Shown here: positions 34,049 to 42,782 of the stretch, piece after piece | How the letters are laid out: each line of letters starts with the position of its first letter | Position numbering within the stretch: position 1 is the stretch's first letter | Source: Gemmatimonadaceae bacterium | Lineage (GTDB): Bacteria > Gemmatimonadota > Gemmatimonadetes > Gemmatimonadales > Gemmatimonadaceae | Reading direction: 5' to 3' | Assembly: GCA_013697785.1 (NCBI GenBank) | Contig: JACCWE010000083.1 | Location: 1 to 45,592, forward strand | DNA length: 45,592 nt | Notes under the pieces: generated by a model | Seen by the model: the letters and a program-made list of their open reading frames with translations, nothing else | Databases searched by the model: none | Told to the model about the DNA's origin: nothing | Translations under genes and position numbers: made by a program

Positions 34049-36493
34049 GTGTCGACTTCGCACCCGGTCCCCGATGAGGGACCCATTTACGACCCGACCG
34101 CACTCGAGCTCAAATGGCAGCGCCGCTGGCAGGAGCGCCGCACCAACGAGCCCGACCTGCAGGCGGCGACGTCCCCGTTCTACCAGCTCATGATGTTCCC
34201 GTATCCGTCGGCCGAAGGGCTGCACGTCGGCAACGTCTTTGCGTTCGCGGGCGCTGACATCCATGGACGATTTCAGCGGCTGCAGGGGAACAGTGTCTTC
34301 GAGCCGATGGGGTTCGACGCTTTCGGCATCCACTCGGAGAACTACGCCCTGAAGGTCGGGGGGCACCCGATGCGGCTGATCCCCCAGAATATCGGGAACT
34401 TCCGCCGCCAGCTGCGCCGCGTCGGGCTCATGGTCGACTGGAAGCACGAGCTGTCGACGACGGACGCGAAGTACTACAAGTGGACGCAGTGGATCTTCCT
34501 CCAGCTCTTCAAGAAGGGGCTCGCCTACAAGAAGAAGGCTGCGGTCAACTGGTGCCCGAACGACAAGACCGTTCTGGCCAACGAACAGGTCGAGAACGGA
34601 CTGTGCGAGCGCTGCGGCGCGCGCGTCGAGCAGCGCTTCCTCGAGCAGTGGTTCTTCCGCATCACCGACTACGCCGAGCGTCTGCTCCACAACCTGGAGT
34701 GGATCGACTGGTCCGAGTCGACGAAGAGCGCGCAGCGTAACTGGATCGGGCGCTCCGAGGGCGCGGAGATATCGTTCGCGATCGCGGGCAACGACGGGCC
34801 GCCGCTGGTCGTGTTCACCACGCGCCCGGATACGATCTTCGGTGCGACGTATCTCGTGCTCGCGCCCGAGCATCCACAGGTCGCCGCAATCACCACCGCC
34901 GGGCAGAGCGCGGAGATCGAGGCGTACCGCGTGCGCACTGCGAAGCAGGACGTCGTCTCGCGGAAGATGGGTGAGAGCGCCAAGAAGACCGGCGCGTTCA
35001 CCGGCTCGTATGCGACGAATCCGGCGACGGGGGAGCGCATTCCGATCTGGGTCGCCGACTACGTACTGATGGAGTACGGCACCGGCGCGATCATGGCCGT
35101 GCCGGGACACGACGAGCGCGACTTCGCGTTCGCGCAGGGGTACGAGCTGCCGATCATCCGCGTCGTCGCGCCCGATGATTCGAATGCGAACGCGCCGCTC
35201 GCCGAGGCGTACACGGGTGACGGGCGGCTGGTGAACTCGGGGATGTTCGAAGGTGTGCCGGCGACGGAGGCGAAGTCGCGGGTGACGGAGTGGATGGTCG
35301 GCCTCTCGGCGGCGAAGCCCGTCGTGAACTTCCGCTTGCACGACTGGACGATCTCGCGGCAGCGCTACTGGGGCCCGCCGATTCCGATCATCTATTGCGA
35401 TGACTGCGGCGCGCAGCCTGTGCCCGAGGATCAGCTGCCGGTGATCCTGCCTGAGATCGAGGACTTCCGTCCGGACGACACCGGGATTTCGCCGCTCGCG
35501 CGCCACGAGGAGTGGTATCGCGTGCCGTGTCCGAAGTGCGGGAAGCTCGCGCGCCGCGAGACCGACGTGTCCGACACCTTCCTCGACAGCGCCTGGTACT
35601 TTCTGCGCTACCCGAGCTCGGACTTCGACTCGGTGCCCTTCGATCAGACGATCACCAGGAAGTGGCTCCCGGTGAATTCGTACATCGGTGGCAACGAGCA
35701 CGCCGTGCTGCATCTCCTGTACTCGCGTTTCATCACGATGGTGCTGCACGACATGGGGCACCTGACCTTCGAGGAGCCGTACACCCGCTTTCGCGCGCAC
35801 GGGCTGATCATCCGCGATGGCGCGAAGATGTCGAAGTCGAAGGGAAATGTCGTGAACCCGGACGAGTTCATCGAGCGTTGGGGGGCCGACACCTTCCGTA
35901 CCTATCTGATGTTCCTCGGCCCCTTCGAGGAGGGGGGCGACTTCCGCGACGCGGGGATTTCCGGTGTGCGCCGCTTTCTCGATCGGCTCTGGAAGTCGGC
36001 GCACGACGCGCACACGGACGGCGAGCCCGATCTGGCGGTCATGCGCAAGCTGCAGCAGACGATCCGCAAGGTCGGCGAGGACACGGCGAAGCTCAGCTAC
36101 AACACGGCGATCGCCGCGATGATGGAGTACATGAACGTGCTCCGCGCATCGGAGCGCGATGCGCATCGCGCGGAAGTCGAGCCGCTGGTGCAGCTCGTCG
36201 CGCCGTTCGCGCCGCACATAGCGGAGGAGCTGTGGGAGCTCTTCGGCCACGAGGGCGGCGTCTTCGAGTCACGCTGGCCGAAGTACGATCCGGCCCTGGT
36301 GACTGTCGACGAGATCGAGCTCGTCGTGCAGGTGAACGGGAAGGTGCGTGGGAAGGTCCAAGCCGCGCGCGACATCACGCAGGAGCGCGCGATGTCGCTC
36401 GCGCGCGGGGATGCCGGGATCTCGCGCTTCATCACCGGCGAGCCGAAGAAGATCATCTTCGTCCCCGGCCGGCTTCTCAACATCGTGGTGTAA
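34049..36493 (+). CDS. leuS: Leucyl-tRNA synthetase with variant HIGH motif
   Basis: 814 residues from GTG 34049; TTG at 34001 would add an Arg-rich tail that looks non-coding. The catalytic PYPSAEGLHVGN segment gives HIGH as HVGN (His59-Asn62), where most bacterial LeuRS have a second His. KMSKS is intact at 593-597. The GFDAFGIHSEN block replaces the usual GWDAFGLPAE. The CP1 editing domain is complete (FTTRPDTIFGAT and AVPGHDERDFAFA). The zinc-like Cys pairs are CERCGA and CPKCGK. The C-terminal anticodon and tRNA-binding regions end NIVV. The unusual motifs probably mark a lineage-specific LeuRS clade and do not suggest loss of function. Confidence 0.96.
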   Translation: MSTSHPVPDEGPIYDPTALELKWQRRWQERRTNEPDLQAATSPFYQLMMFPYPSAEGLHVGNVFAFAGADIHGRFQRLQGNSVFEPMGFDAFGIHSENYALKVGGHPMRLIPQNIGNFRRQLRRVGLMVDWKHELSTTDAKYYKWTQWIFLQLFKKGLAYKKKAAVNWCPNDKTVLANEQVENGLCERCGARVEQRFLEQWFFRITDYAERLLHNLEWIDWSESTKSAQRNWIGRSEGAEISFAIAGNDGPPLVVFTTRPDTIFGATYLVLAPEHPQVAAITTAGQSAEIEAYRVRTAKQDVVSRKMGESAKKTGAFTGSYATNPATGERIPIWVADYVLMEYGTGAIMAVPGHDERDFAFAQGYELPIIRVVAPDDSNANAPLAEAYTGDGRLVNSGMFEGVPATEAKSRVTEWMVGLSAAKPVVNFRLHDWTISRQRYWGPPIPIIYCDDCGAQPVPEDQLPVILPEIEDFRPDDTGISPLARHEEWYRVPCPKCGKLARRETDVSDTFLDSAWYFLRYPSSDFDSVPFDQTITRKWLPVNSYIGGNEHAVLHLLYSRFITMVLHDMGHLTFEEPYTRFRAHGLIIRDGAKMSKSKGNVVNPDEFIERWGADTFRTYLMFLGPFEEGGDFRDAGISGVRRFLDRLWKSAHDAHTDGEPDLAVMRKLQQTIRKVGEDTAKLSYNTAIAAMMEYMNVLRASERDAHRAEVEPLVQLVAPFAPHIAEELWELFGHEGGVFESRWPKYDPALVTVDEIELVVQVNGKVRGKVQAARDITQERAMSLARGDAGISRFITGEPKKIIFVPGRLLNIVV

Positions 36494-36527
36494 AAAGAGG
36501 GCAGCGCCGAAACCGGCGTTAGCCCTC
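36492..36527 (-). terminator. Intrinsic terminator for the deacylase-RidA operon
   Basis: On the minus strand a stem GAGGGC-TAACGCCG pairs with CGGCGC-T-GCCCTC around a 4-base loop (hairpin 36527-36497), followed by TTTTT (complement of AAAAA, 36496-36492). The hairpin contains the RidA stop codon (36519-36521) and the T run overlaps the leuS stop on the other strand. This is the best terminator in the window. Confidence 0.82.
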
Positions 36528-36899
36528 GGCGATCGCGGCGATCGAGATCTTCATCCCCTTCGGTCGCACGGGGAGCTTCGCCCCCTGGCGCGCCGGCGGG
36601 CTCATGGGAAACCACTTTACCCACTCCTCGTTCATCCCGGCGAAATCGGACTCCTCGGCGACGATGACCGTCGCGCTCACGATCCGCTCGAGCGATGAAC
36701 CCGATGCAATGAGAATCGCCGCGACGTTGCGCAGACATTGAGCGGTCTGCTCCTGGATAGTTTCGCCTACGACATCACCGGTCACAGGATCGAAGGGGCC
36801 CTGCCCCGACACGAATACCAGCCCCGCCGACTTCACCGCCTGGCTGAACGTCGCCGGCGGTGCAGGCGCGTTCGGGGTCAGCACGATCTCGCGCGACAT
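36519..36899 (-). CDS. RidA/YjgF-family protein
   Basis: 126 residues, the usual size, with no signal peptide. The fold signatures are SQAVKSAGLVFVSGQGPFDP, VGETIQEQTAQCLRNVAAIL and PPARQGAKLPVRPKGMKI (the conserved PAR Arg is retained). The Glu that follows in deaminases (GVxxEIE) is replaced by Ser and Ala (KISIAA), so true 2-aminoacrylate deaminase activity is uncertain. Members remove reactive enamines formed by PLP enzymes, which fits a window rich in such enzymes. It starts one base after the deacylase stop (TAG-G-ATG), so the two are made together, with the terminator overlapping its stop. Confidence 0.88.
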   Translation of the reverse strand: MSREIVLTPNAPAPPATFSQAVKSAGLVFVSGQGPFDPVTGDVVGETIQEQTAQCLRNVAAILIASGSSLERIVSATVIVAEESDFAGMNEEWVKWFPMSPPARQGAKLPVRPKGMKISIAAIAEG

Positions 36900-36900
36900 C

Positions 36901-38463
36901 CTACTTTCCCGCCGTGAGCACGCGCTTGATCACCCGACCGGGACGCGCACCGGTGGTGTGCTCGCCCTCGTACACCGAAGCGCCATTCACCCACACGCGA
37001 CGAATTCCCGTGCTCGTCAGATGCGGCTCGGTCGGCGTCGCGCGGTCCACGATCGTCTGCGGATCGAAGAGCACGAGGTCGGCGTACGCGCCCACGGTGA
37101 TCCGTCCACGATCGTGGACGCCGACGTTCGCTGCCGCGAGCGAGGTCGCCTTCCGGATCGCCTCCTCGAGCGTGATCACGTGCTCATCGCGCACGTATCG
37201 GCCCATGATCCGCGGGAAGCTGCCGTAGCCGCGCGGGTGCGACCCATCGAGATCGCCGTCCGTGCAGAAGGCCGCATACGGCCATGCGATCAGCTTCGCA
37301 ACGTCGCGGTCGTCCATACTCGTCGCAATGATCGAGTTCGACTCGTGCGCGGTGTCGCCCTTCGCCGACGCCTCCTCGGATGCGTGCAGCAGCTGGATGA
37401 GTGCCGTCGTATCGTCGACGTTCATCAGCTTTGCGACATCGTGCACCGTCTTGCCGTTGTACTCCGGCTTCGGCCCATAGTTCGCGAGAATCAGCCCTTC
37501 CGACGGTGCGACCTGATCGAGCGCGAACGCCGCCGCCTTGCGATTGTCGAAGTCGCGATGCGGGAAGAGCACCGACATCCCCGAGTGCCAGTACGTATAC
37601 GGGTAGATGTCGGCCGTCACCTGCACCCCGCTCTCGCGCGCACGGTCGAGCACGTGGATGAGCGAGTCGCCGAGCCCCCACGATGCCTTCATCGCCAACT
37701 TGATGTGCGACACCTGCACCGGCATGTGATTCTCGCGCCCGATCGTGATCAGCTCGTCGAGCGCCTTCCAGAAGGCGAAATCCTCGCTTCGGAGGTGGCT
37801 GATGTATCGTCCGCCCATCGAGCCTGCGGTTTTCGACAGCGCGAGCACTTCGCTCGGATCGGAATAGATCCCCGGATCATATTCGAGCCCGCTCGAGAGC
37901 CCGAGCGCGCCCGCGTTCATCTCCTGTGTGACGAGCGCCTGCATCTTGAGCACTTCCGCCAGCGTCGCGACTCGCTTGTAGTCCTTGCCGAGCACGAGAT
38001 CGCGCACGGTGCCGTGCCCGACGTACGACGCGACGTTGATCGCGGAGGGCTCGCGCTCGACGTGCGCGAAGAAGTCCGCGAGCGGATACGGCGAGCCGCC
38101 GTCCTGCCCGACCACGACCGTCGTGATCCCCTGGCTCACGTCGGCGAGCGCATCGCGGAGCTTGAAGAAGTCTCCGTCCGCGTGGCTGTGGTCGTCGATG
38201 AAGCCAGGTGCGAGCACGAGGCCGGTACCGACCACGAGCGTCTCGCCGGTGCGCTGACGTAAGTCGCCGATGTCCGCGATCCTGTCGCCGATCACGCGCA
38301 CGCTCGTGACTCGGCCCGGCGCTCCCGTGCCGTCGATCACTCGCGCGTTCACGATGAGGACTCCCTTTGCGGAAGCCTCGGGCGCGGGCGCCGCCACCGG
38401 CTTCGCGCAGGCCGATGTGAGAGCGAGCGCGAAGACGGAGACGCGTCGAATGGTGCAATTCAT
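36901..38463 (-). CDS. N-acyl-D-amino-acid deacylase family lipoprotein (amidohydrolase)
   Basis: 520 residues from ATG 38463; a longer frame upstream is shadow sequence. The signal ends at lipobox Cys19 (LTSAC). The metal-dependent amidohydrolase barrel opens with GFIDDHSH (His92, His94) and has the block SSGLEYDPGIYSDPSEVLAL, cited as SSGLEYDPGIYSD, the QVSHIKLAMK (H) strand, ADIYPYTY and CTDGDLDGSHPRGYGSFPRIM (cited as CTDGDLDGSHPRGYGS). This is characteristic of N-acyl-D-amino-acid and N-acyl-D-glutamate deacylases, which free D-amino acids by amide cleavage. The lipoprotein signal puts it outside the cytoplasm. Coupled to RidA. VIT1/ferritin gene starts upstream on the same strand with 59 bases between. 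Confidence 0.88.
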   Translation of the reverse strand: MNCTIRRVSVFALALTSACAKPVAAPAPEASAKGVLIVNARVIDGTGAPGRVTSVRVIGDRIADIGDLRQRTGETLVVGTGLVLAPGFIDDHSHADGDFFKLRDALADVSQGITTVVVGQDGGSPYPLADFFAHVEREPSAINVASYVGHGTVRDLVLGKDYKRVATLAEVLKMQALVTQEMNAGALGLSSGLEYDPGIYSDPSEVLALSKTAGSMGGRYISHLRSEDFAFWKALDELITIGRENHMPVQVSHIKLAMKASWGLGDSLIHVLDRARESGVQVTADIYPYTYWHSGMSVLFPHRDFDNRKAAAFALDQVAPSEGLILANYGPKPEYNGKTVHDVAKLMNVDDTTALIQLLHASEEASAKGDTAHESNSIIATSMDDRDVAKLIAWPYAAFCTDGDLDGSHPRGYGSFPRIMGRYVRDEHVITLEEAIRKATSLAAANVGVHDRGRITVGAYADLVLFDPQTIVDRATPTEPHLTSTGIRRVWVNGASVYEGEHTTGARPGRVIKRVLTAGK

Positions 38464-38522
38464 TGAAAGCGTGGGTTCGGGGACGTCCGGCAGGGACGGA
38501 GAACGTAGCACGCGGGAGGCGA

Positions 38523-39659
38523 TTACAGGAGACTCGCCACCCAGCCGCCCACGTAATAGCCAATGACCGCGACGCCGAGCCCGACCACGAACATGTCGAG
38601 CCCGGAGCGGAAGACGCTGCGTCCGGTGAATACCGAGCGCGCCGCGCCAACCAGGAAGTGGGACGCCATCGCGAGCGCGAAGGACGTGATCATCGCCGCG
38701 GTCCCGGTCATGAAGAAAAACGGGAACACCGGAATCAGAGCGCCCACAGCAGTCGCGAAGCCCGTGAGCCATGCCTCACGCATTGGCGACGTATGCGCAT
38801 CGCCGATCTTGAGCTCCTCCTGCACCTGCTCCTCGAGCATGCGCTGCGGATCGGCCATCACCTCGGTGGCGAGCGCGAACGCCGCATCGCGCTGCATCCC
38901 CTTCGCCTCGTAGATGAGCGCGAGCTCGTCGCGCTCGACCTCGGGCATCAGCTCGATCTCGGTGCGCTCCATCGAGATCTCGTTGTCGTAGACCTCCTGC
39001 TCGCTCTTGGCGGCGAGGTAGCCGCTCGAACCCATCGACAGTGCATCGGCGATCAGCCCCGCGACACCCGCGAGTACGATCGTCTGATGCGCCGCGACCG
39101 CGCTTGCGCCGATCATGCCTGCCACGAGCCCGAAGTTCGCCGTCAGCCCGTCGTTAAAGCCGTAGACGACGTTGCGCAGAAAGCCGCCGCTCTCCGTGCG
39201 GTGCCACGGCTCGATTCCCTTACCCGAGATCTCGCCGAGCGTGCTCGCGTGCTCGGCGCTCTCGCGCGCGAGGAGCAGCGACTCGCCGCGACCGGCGATT
39301 CCCTCGGGAGTCGAGCGATGCATCGTGAGATAGCCGCGTACCTCGCGCCCCTCCTCGGCGAGGAGCATCGGAAGCAGGAACTTGGGGCCGAACCACTTGC
39401 CGAGCAGCGCGAAGAGACGTGCCCGACCACTCGGATGGAAAGGCTTGGGCGGGCGCCCGCCGTCGGTCAGTAGCTTCCCCCAGATCTCGAGATGCCGGTC
39501 CTCGACGATCGCGAGGCGCAGATAGATGTCGCTCTTCGCCGAATCGGGCTCTGCCTTGGCGAGTATTCGATAGAGAAAGGCGGCATCCGCCTCATCCTGC
39601 CAGTGATGCTCGAACGTGTCGAGATCCGGCCCGTTCGTTCCGATGTTCGTCATTGCCAT
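38523..39659 (-). CDS. Ferritin-like/VIT1 fusion membrane protein (MbfA type, iron or manganese transport)
   Basis: 378 residues. The N-terminal half (20-150) is a rubrerythrin-like ferritin domain with acidic ligands Glu23 (DEADAAFLY), Glu53-x-x-His56 (EDRH), Glu102/103 and Glu133/His137 (ARESAEH). A VIT1/CCC1 membrane domain follows from about 160, with NVVYGFNDGLTANFGLVAG and four to five helices including SPMREAWLTGFATAVGALIP, cited as AWLTGFATAVGALIP. This combination is known from membrane-bound ferritin A, which stores and exports iron. Likely protects against iron and peroxide stress. Not part of an obvious iron operon; downstream is the deacylase gene. ATG at 39653 is a close alternative start. 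Confidence 0.88.
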   Translation of the reverse strand: MAMTNIGTNGPDLDTFEHHWQDEADAAFLYRILAKAEPDSAKSDIYLRLAIVEDRHLEIWGKLLTDGGRPPKPFHPSGRARLFALLGKWFGPKFLLPMLLAEEGREVRGYLTMHRSTPEGIAGRGESLLLARESAEHASTLGEISGKGIEPWHRTESGGFLRNVVYGFNDGLTANFGLVAGMIGASAVAAHQTIVLAGVAGLIADALSMGSSGYLAAKSEQEVYDNEISMERTEIELMPEVERDELALIYEAKGMQRDAAFALATEVMADPQRMLEEQVQEELKIGDAHTSPMREAWLTGFATAVGALIPVFPFFFMTGTAAMITSFALAMASHFLVGAARSVFTGRSVFRSGLDMFVVGLGVAVIGYYVGGWVASLL

Positions 39660-39759
39660 GCCCGAAATTTAGCAGGGAAGGGCGCGAAGAAGAGCGAAAA
39701 GCGAACACGAATGCCATCGGCTGCCCTCCATCGGCTTCGTTCGTGCGCATCGTGGCCAG

Positions 39760-39970
39760 ATGTTCTCGAAATCACGAATCAACACGCGCCTTGCGCAGCT
39801 CGCTCTGCTCGGCGTCGTGCTCTTCGCCCAGCTGGCCCGTCCAGTCGCCGACGAAGGCCACGTTGAGATCGGGTGGGTTGGCGGCGGCGCTAGGGGCGCC
39901 CGCGGCGAAGAAGGAAGTCCGCGCCAGCGGCAGCGTCGACGACAAGGACTATCAGCCAGCGGCTCCGTAG
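39760..39970 (+). pseudogene. Possible small secreted protein, probably broken by a frameshift
   Basis: The 326-base stretch 39660-39985 has no clear gene. From the ATG at 39760 one frame gives a signal-peptide-like start, MFSKSRINTRLAQLALLG then VVLFAQLARPVADEG, but soon turns into Arg-rich shadow. In the neighbouring (+1) frame a well-formed C-terminus, AAKKEVRASGSVDDKDYQPAAP (cited as KKEVRASGSVDDKDYQPAA), ends in a stop at 39968-39970. Both halves have codon use typical of the genome. Joining the frames near 39880-39900 would give a small exported protein of about 70 residues. No ribosome site is seen. It could instead be a chance frame or sequence error. Confidence 0.3.
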
Positions 39971-39985
39971 CACGCAACTCGAGCC

Positions 39986-40795
39986 CTACAGCTTCCCGAT
40001 GTTCCACGTCAGCCCCGCGTACAACGCGTGCGGCTGCGGTCCGGTGAGCGGAACGATGAAGCCCGCATCGAGCACGATCCACTTCTCGATGGCGAACGTG
40101 GGCCCAGTCAGAAAGGCGACGATTCCATCTTCGCCCGCAGGGCCGGTGGTTCGCGGATAGCCGTAGAATTCCGCCACCCAGCCAAGCGCGTGGTACACCG
40201 GCCCGCCACCGCTCACCGTCCACAGCGTGGAGTTCTTCGGCGCCTCGCTTCCGTTGCCGCTTCGACGCGTGTACGCCGCGTTGAGGTCCAGCGCGTAGTC
40301 GCCCCAGTCGTGGCTCGAGATCACCAGCAGCTGCACATCCGTCGTGCCGGTGCCAGTGCCGTGCGCTGCAGATCCCGTCGGAAGTTTGAGCGACGGCTGC
40401 ACTGCGAAGTCACCAAGCACGGGCGCCTTCTCGAGCGCGCGCCATTTGACCGCGATGCTCGCGTCGCCAACTCCCGAATACGCTGGCGCCACTCCCGCGA
40501 CATGCTGAAACGAGCCGATGAGGTCGAGCTGTATGCCCTCCGCCACTCCAACCTTCAGCAACGTCGGGGTGAAGAAGGCGTGGGTACCATCCAGGCGATC
40601 TCGCTCCACTCCGGTCTCGAGCTCGATCCACCCCGGAGCGACAGTGCTCGCCGGCGTCGCGACCGTCGGACGTTCCGGCTGCGCAGCATGCGGATCTCTC
40701 CCGGCCATCGAGCTGTCCGCTCGCTGCGCACGCACCAGCGTCGTTCCAGCCGCGAGCGTGATCAATGCGAGCGCGACGGTCGAAATCGCTCGCAT
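39986..40795 (-). CDS. Putative outer-membrane transporter-like beta-barrel (phenol-degradation MetA-like)
   Basis: 269 residues with a signal peptide (about 1-23, LVRAQ) and a body of alternating strands: GWIELETGVERDRLD, VGVAEGIQLDLIGS, ASIAVKWRALEK, FAVQPSLKLPTGSA, DYALDLNAAYTRRSG, GWVAEFYGYPRT and the C-terminal LYAGLTWNIGKL. This resembles the MetA-pathway/outer-membrane transporter-type barrels often annotated as transporters. No substrate can be named. Its ATG overlaps the kup stop (TGATG), so it is made with the potassium transporter. The pairing is unusual. Confidence 0.72.
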   Translation of the reverse strand: MRAISTVALALITLAAGTTLVRAQRADSSMAGRDPHAAQPERPTVATPASTVAPGWIELETGVERDRLDGTHAFFTPTLLKVGVAEGIQLDLIGSFQHVAGVAPAYSGVGDASIAVKWRALEKAPVLGDFAVQPSLKLPTGSAAHGTGTGTTDVQLLVISSHDWGDYALDLNAAYTRRSGNGSEAPKNSTLWTVSGGGPVYHALGWVAEFYGYPRTTGPAGEDGIVAFLTGPTFAIEKWIVLDAGFIVPLTGPQPHALYAGLTWNIGKL

Positions 40796-42735
40796 CAGAA
40801 CTCGATCTGCGCGCCCAGCTCCACCACGCGATTCGGCGGCAGCCCGAAGAACTGCGTCGCAGACTGCGCATTTCGCGACATGATCACGAACAGCTTCTTG
40901 CGCCAGCGCGGCATTTGCGAGCGGCCCGTGGGAATCAGCTGCTCACGCCCCAGGAAGTACGACGTGTCGTTGGGGCGCAGCTTCACACCCAGCGGCGCGC
41001 ACTGCGGGAAGATCGACGGCACGTTGGGCTGCTGCATGAATCCGTAGCGCGCGATCACACGGTAGAATCCCTCGCCGAGCGACTCCACATTCACGCGCTC
41101 GCCCGCCGCAACCTCGGGCACGTCGTCGGTGATGACCGAGAGCAGAATGACCTGGTCGTGCAGCACCTTGTTGTGCTTGAGATGGTGCAGGAGCACCACC
41201 GGCGCGCCGCTCTCGTCGCTCGTCATGAATACCGCGGTGCCCGGCACGCGCGGCGGCTGCCGGCGCTTCACGTCGTCGAGAAAGAGCCCGATCGGCAGGC
41301 TCCCTTCGCGCAGCAAAGTGTGCAGCGCGCGGCGGCCATGATTCCACGTGGTCATCATCAGATAGACCACGAATGCCGCCGCGAGCGGGAACCAGCCGCC
41401 CGATTCGATCTTGATCACGTTCGCGAACAGGAAGGCGCCGTCGATCAGCAGGAACACGGTGAGGAAGACGATCGCCTTGAAGCGCGACCAGCCCCAATGC
41501 CTGCGCGCGATCTGCGTGAACAGAATCGTCGTGATCACCATCGTGCCGGTGACCGCGATGCCGTACGCCGACGCCAGCGCGTTCGACGATCTGAAGAAGA
41601 GCACGAGCGCGATGCTGCCGACCATCAGCGCGCGATTGACCTGCGGGATGAAGATCTGCCCCGCCTCGAGCTTCGACGTGTGCGTCACCGTCAGCCTCGG
41701 CGAGTAGCCGAGCTGCATCGCCTGGTGCGTCAGCGAGAACGCGCCCGAGATCAGCGCCTGCGATGCGATCACCGCGGCCGCCGTCGCCAGAAAGAGCATC
41801 GGGTAGATCAACACGCCCGGAATGAGCAGGTAGAACGGATTGAGCGACGCGGAGGGGTCGCGGAGCAGCAGCGCACCCTGTCCGAAGTAGTTGAGAAGCA
41901 GGGCGGGGAAGACATAGACCGCCCAGGCGAGGCGAATCGGCAGCCGGCCGAAGTGTCCCATGTCCGCGTACAGCGCCTCGGCGCCCGTCACCGCGAGCAC
42001 GACGGAGCCGAGAATGAAGATGCCGTGCCAGCCGTGGTTCATGAAGAACTGAACGGCGTACCAGGGATTCACGGCCTTGAGGATCGACGGTTCCTTCGCG
42101 ATCTCGAGTCCGCCGAACAGCGCAATGGTTCCGAACCAGAGCAGCATCACCGGACCGAACACCCGACCGATCTTCGTCGTGCCCCCGCGCTGGAAGAGAA
42201 AGAGCAGGAAGAGGACGACCACGCTGATCGGCACCACGAGATGCCTGAGCGCGGGCGTCGCGACGTCGATACCCTCGACCGCGCCGAGCACCGAGACCGC
42301 CGGCGTGATGACCCCGTCGCCGTAGAGCAGTGCCGCACCGAACAGTCCGAGCGCGCCGAGCACCGTGAGGCGCATCGCGTCGTTGTCCTTGTGCAGTCGC
42401 TGCTGGATGAGTGCGAGGAGCGCGAGAATCCCGCCTTCTCCATCGTTATCCGCACGCATGATGAAGAAGATGTATTTGATGGTGACGATCATCGTCAGTG
42501 CCCACACGATCAGCGACAGCACGCCGAAGACATTGTCCGGCGTCGGCGCGACGCTCGCTCCTTCGGGACCGCCGGGGACGACGCGAAAGCACTGCTTCAT
42601 CGCGTAGAGCGGACTCGTTCCGATGTCGCCGTATACGACGCCGAGCGCCGTGAGCGAGAGCACAGCGAGGCGCTTGCCCGACGGATTTGCCTCGAGGGCC
42701 GGACGCTCGCGCGGAGCCGGGAAGCTGGCGGTCAC
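40795..42735 (-). CDS. kup: KUP/HAK-type potassium transporter
   Basis: 646 residues with about 12 membrane helices. The starting GVVYGDIGTSPLYAMKQCF is diagnostic, as are ADNDGEGGILALLAL and YGDGVITPAVSVLGAVEG. The C-terminal soluble domain (about 470-646) is present, ending VVELGAQIEF. It imports K+ with H+. The gene begins with an ATG at 42735 and has no recognisable riboswitch in the short (47-base) upstream gap. Overlaps the barrel-type gene downstream. Confidence 0.96.
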   Translation of the reverse strand: MTASFPAPRERPALEANPSGKRLAVLSLTALGVVYGDIGTSPLYAMKQCFRVVPGGPEGASVAPTPDNVFGVLSLIVWALTMIVTIKYIFFIMRADNDGEGGILALLALIQQRLHKDNDAMRLTVLGALGLFGAALLYGDGVITPAVSVLGAVEGIDVATPALRHLVVPISVVVLFLLFLFQRGGTTKIGRVFGPVMLLWFGTIALFGGLEIAKEPSILKAVNPWYAVQFFMNHGWHGIFILGSVVLAVTGAEALYADMGHFGRLPIRLAWAVYVFPALLLNYFGQGALLLRDPSASLNPFYLLIPGVLIYPMLFLATAAAVIASQALISGAFSLTHQAMQLGYSPRLTVTHTSKLEAGQIFIPQVNRALMVGSIALVLFFRSSNALASAYGIAVTGTMVITTILFTQIARRHWGWSRFKAIVFLTVFLLIDGAFLFANVIKIESGGWFPLAAAFVVYLMMTTWNHGRRALHTLLREGSLPIGLFLDDVKRRQPPRVPGTAVFMTSDESGAPVVLLHHLKHNKVLHDQVILLSVITDDVPEVAAGERVNVESLGEGFYRVIARYGFMQQPNVPSIFPQCAPLGVKLRPNDTSYFLGREQLIPTGRSQMPRWRKKLFVIMSRNAQSATQFFGLPPNRVVELGAQIEF

Positions 42736-42782
42736 GTCGGTCGCGTGTGCAAGAAGCGCGCGGAGCTACGAAGGAGAGGGAT

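Noticed and set aside
33995-36250. Minus-strand open frame of 751 codons opposite leuS
   Set aside because: Antisense shadow due to high GC; leuS is certain.
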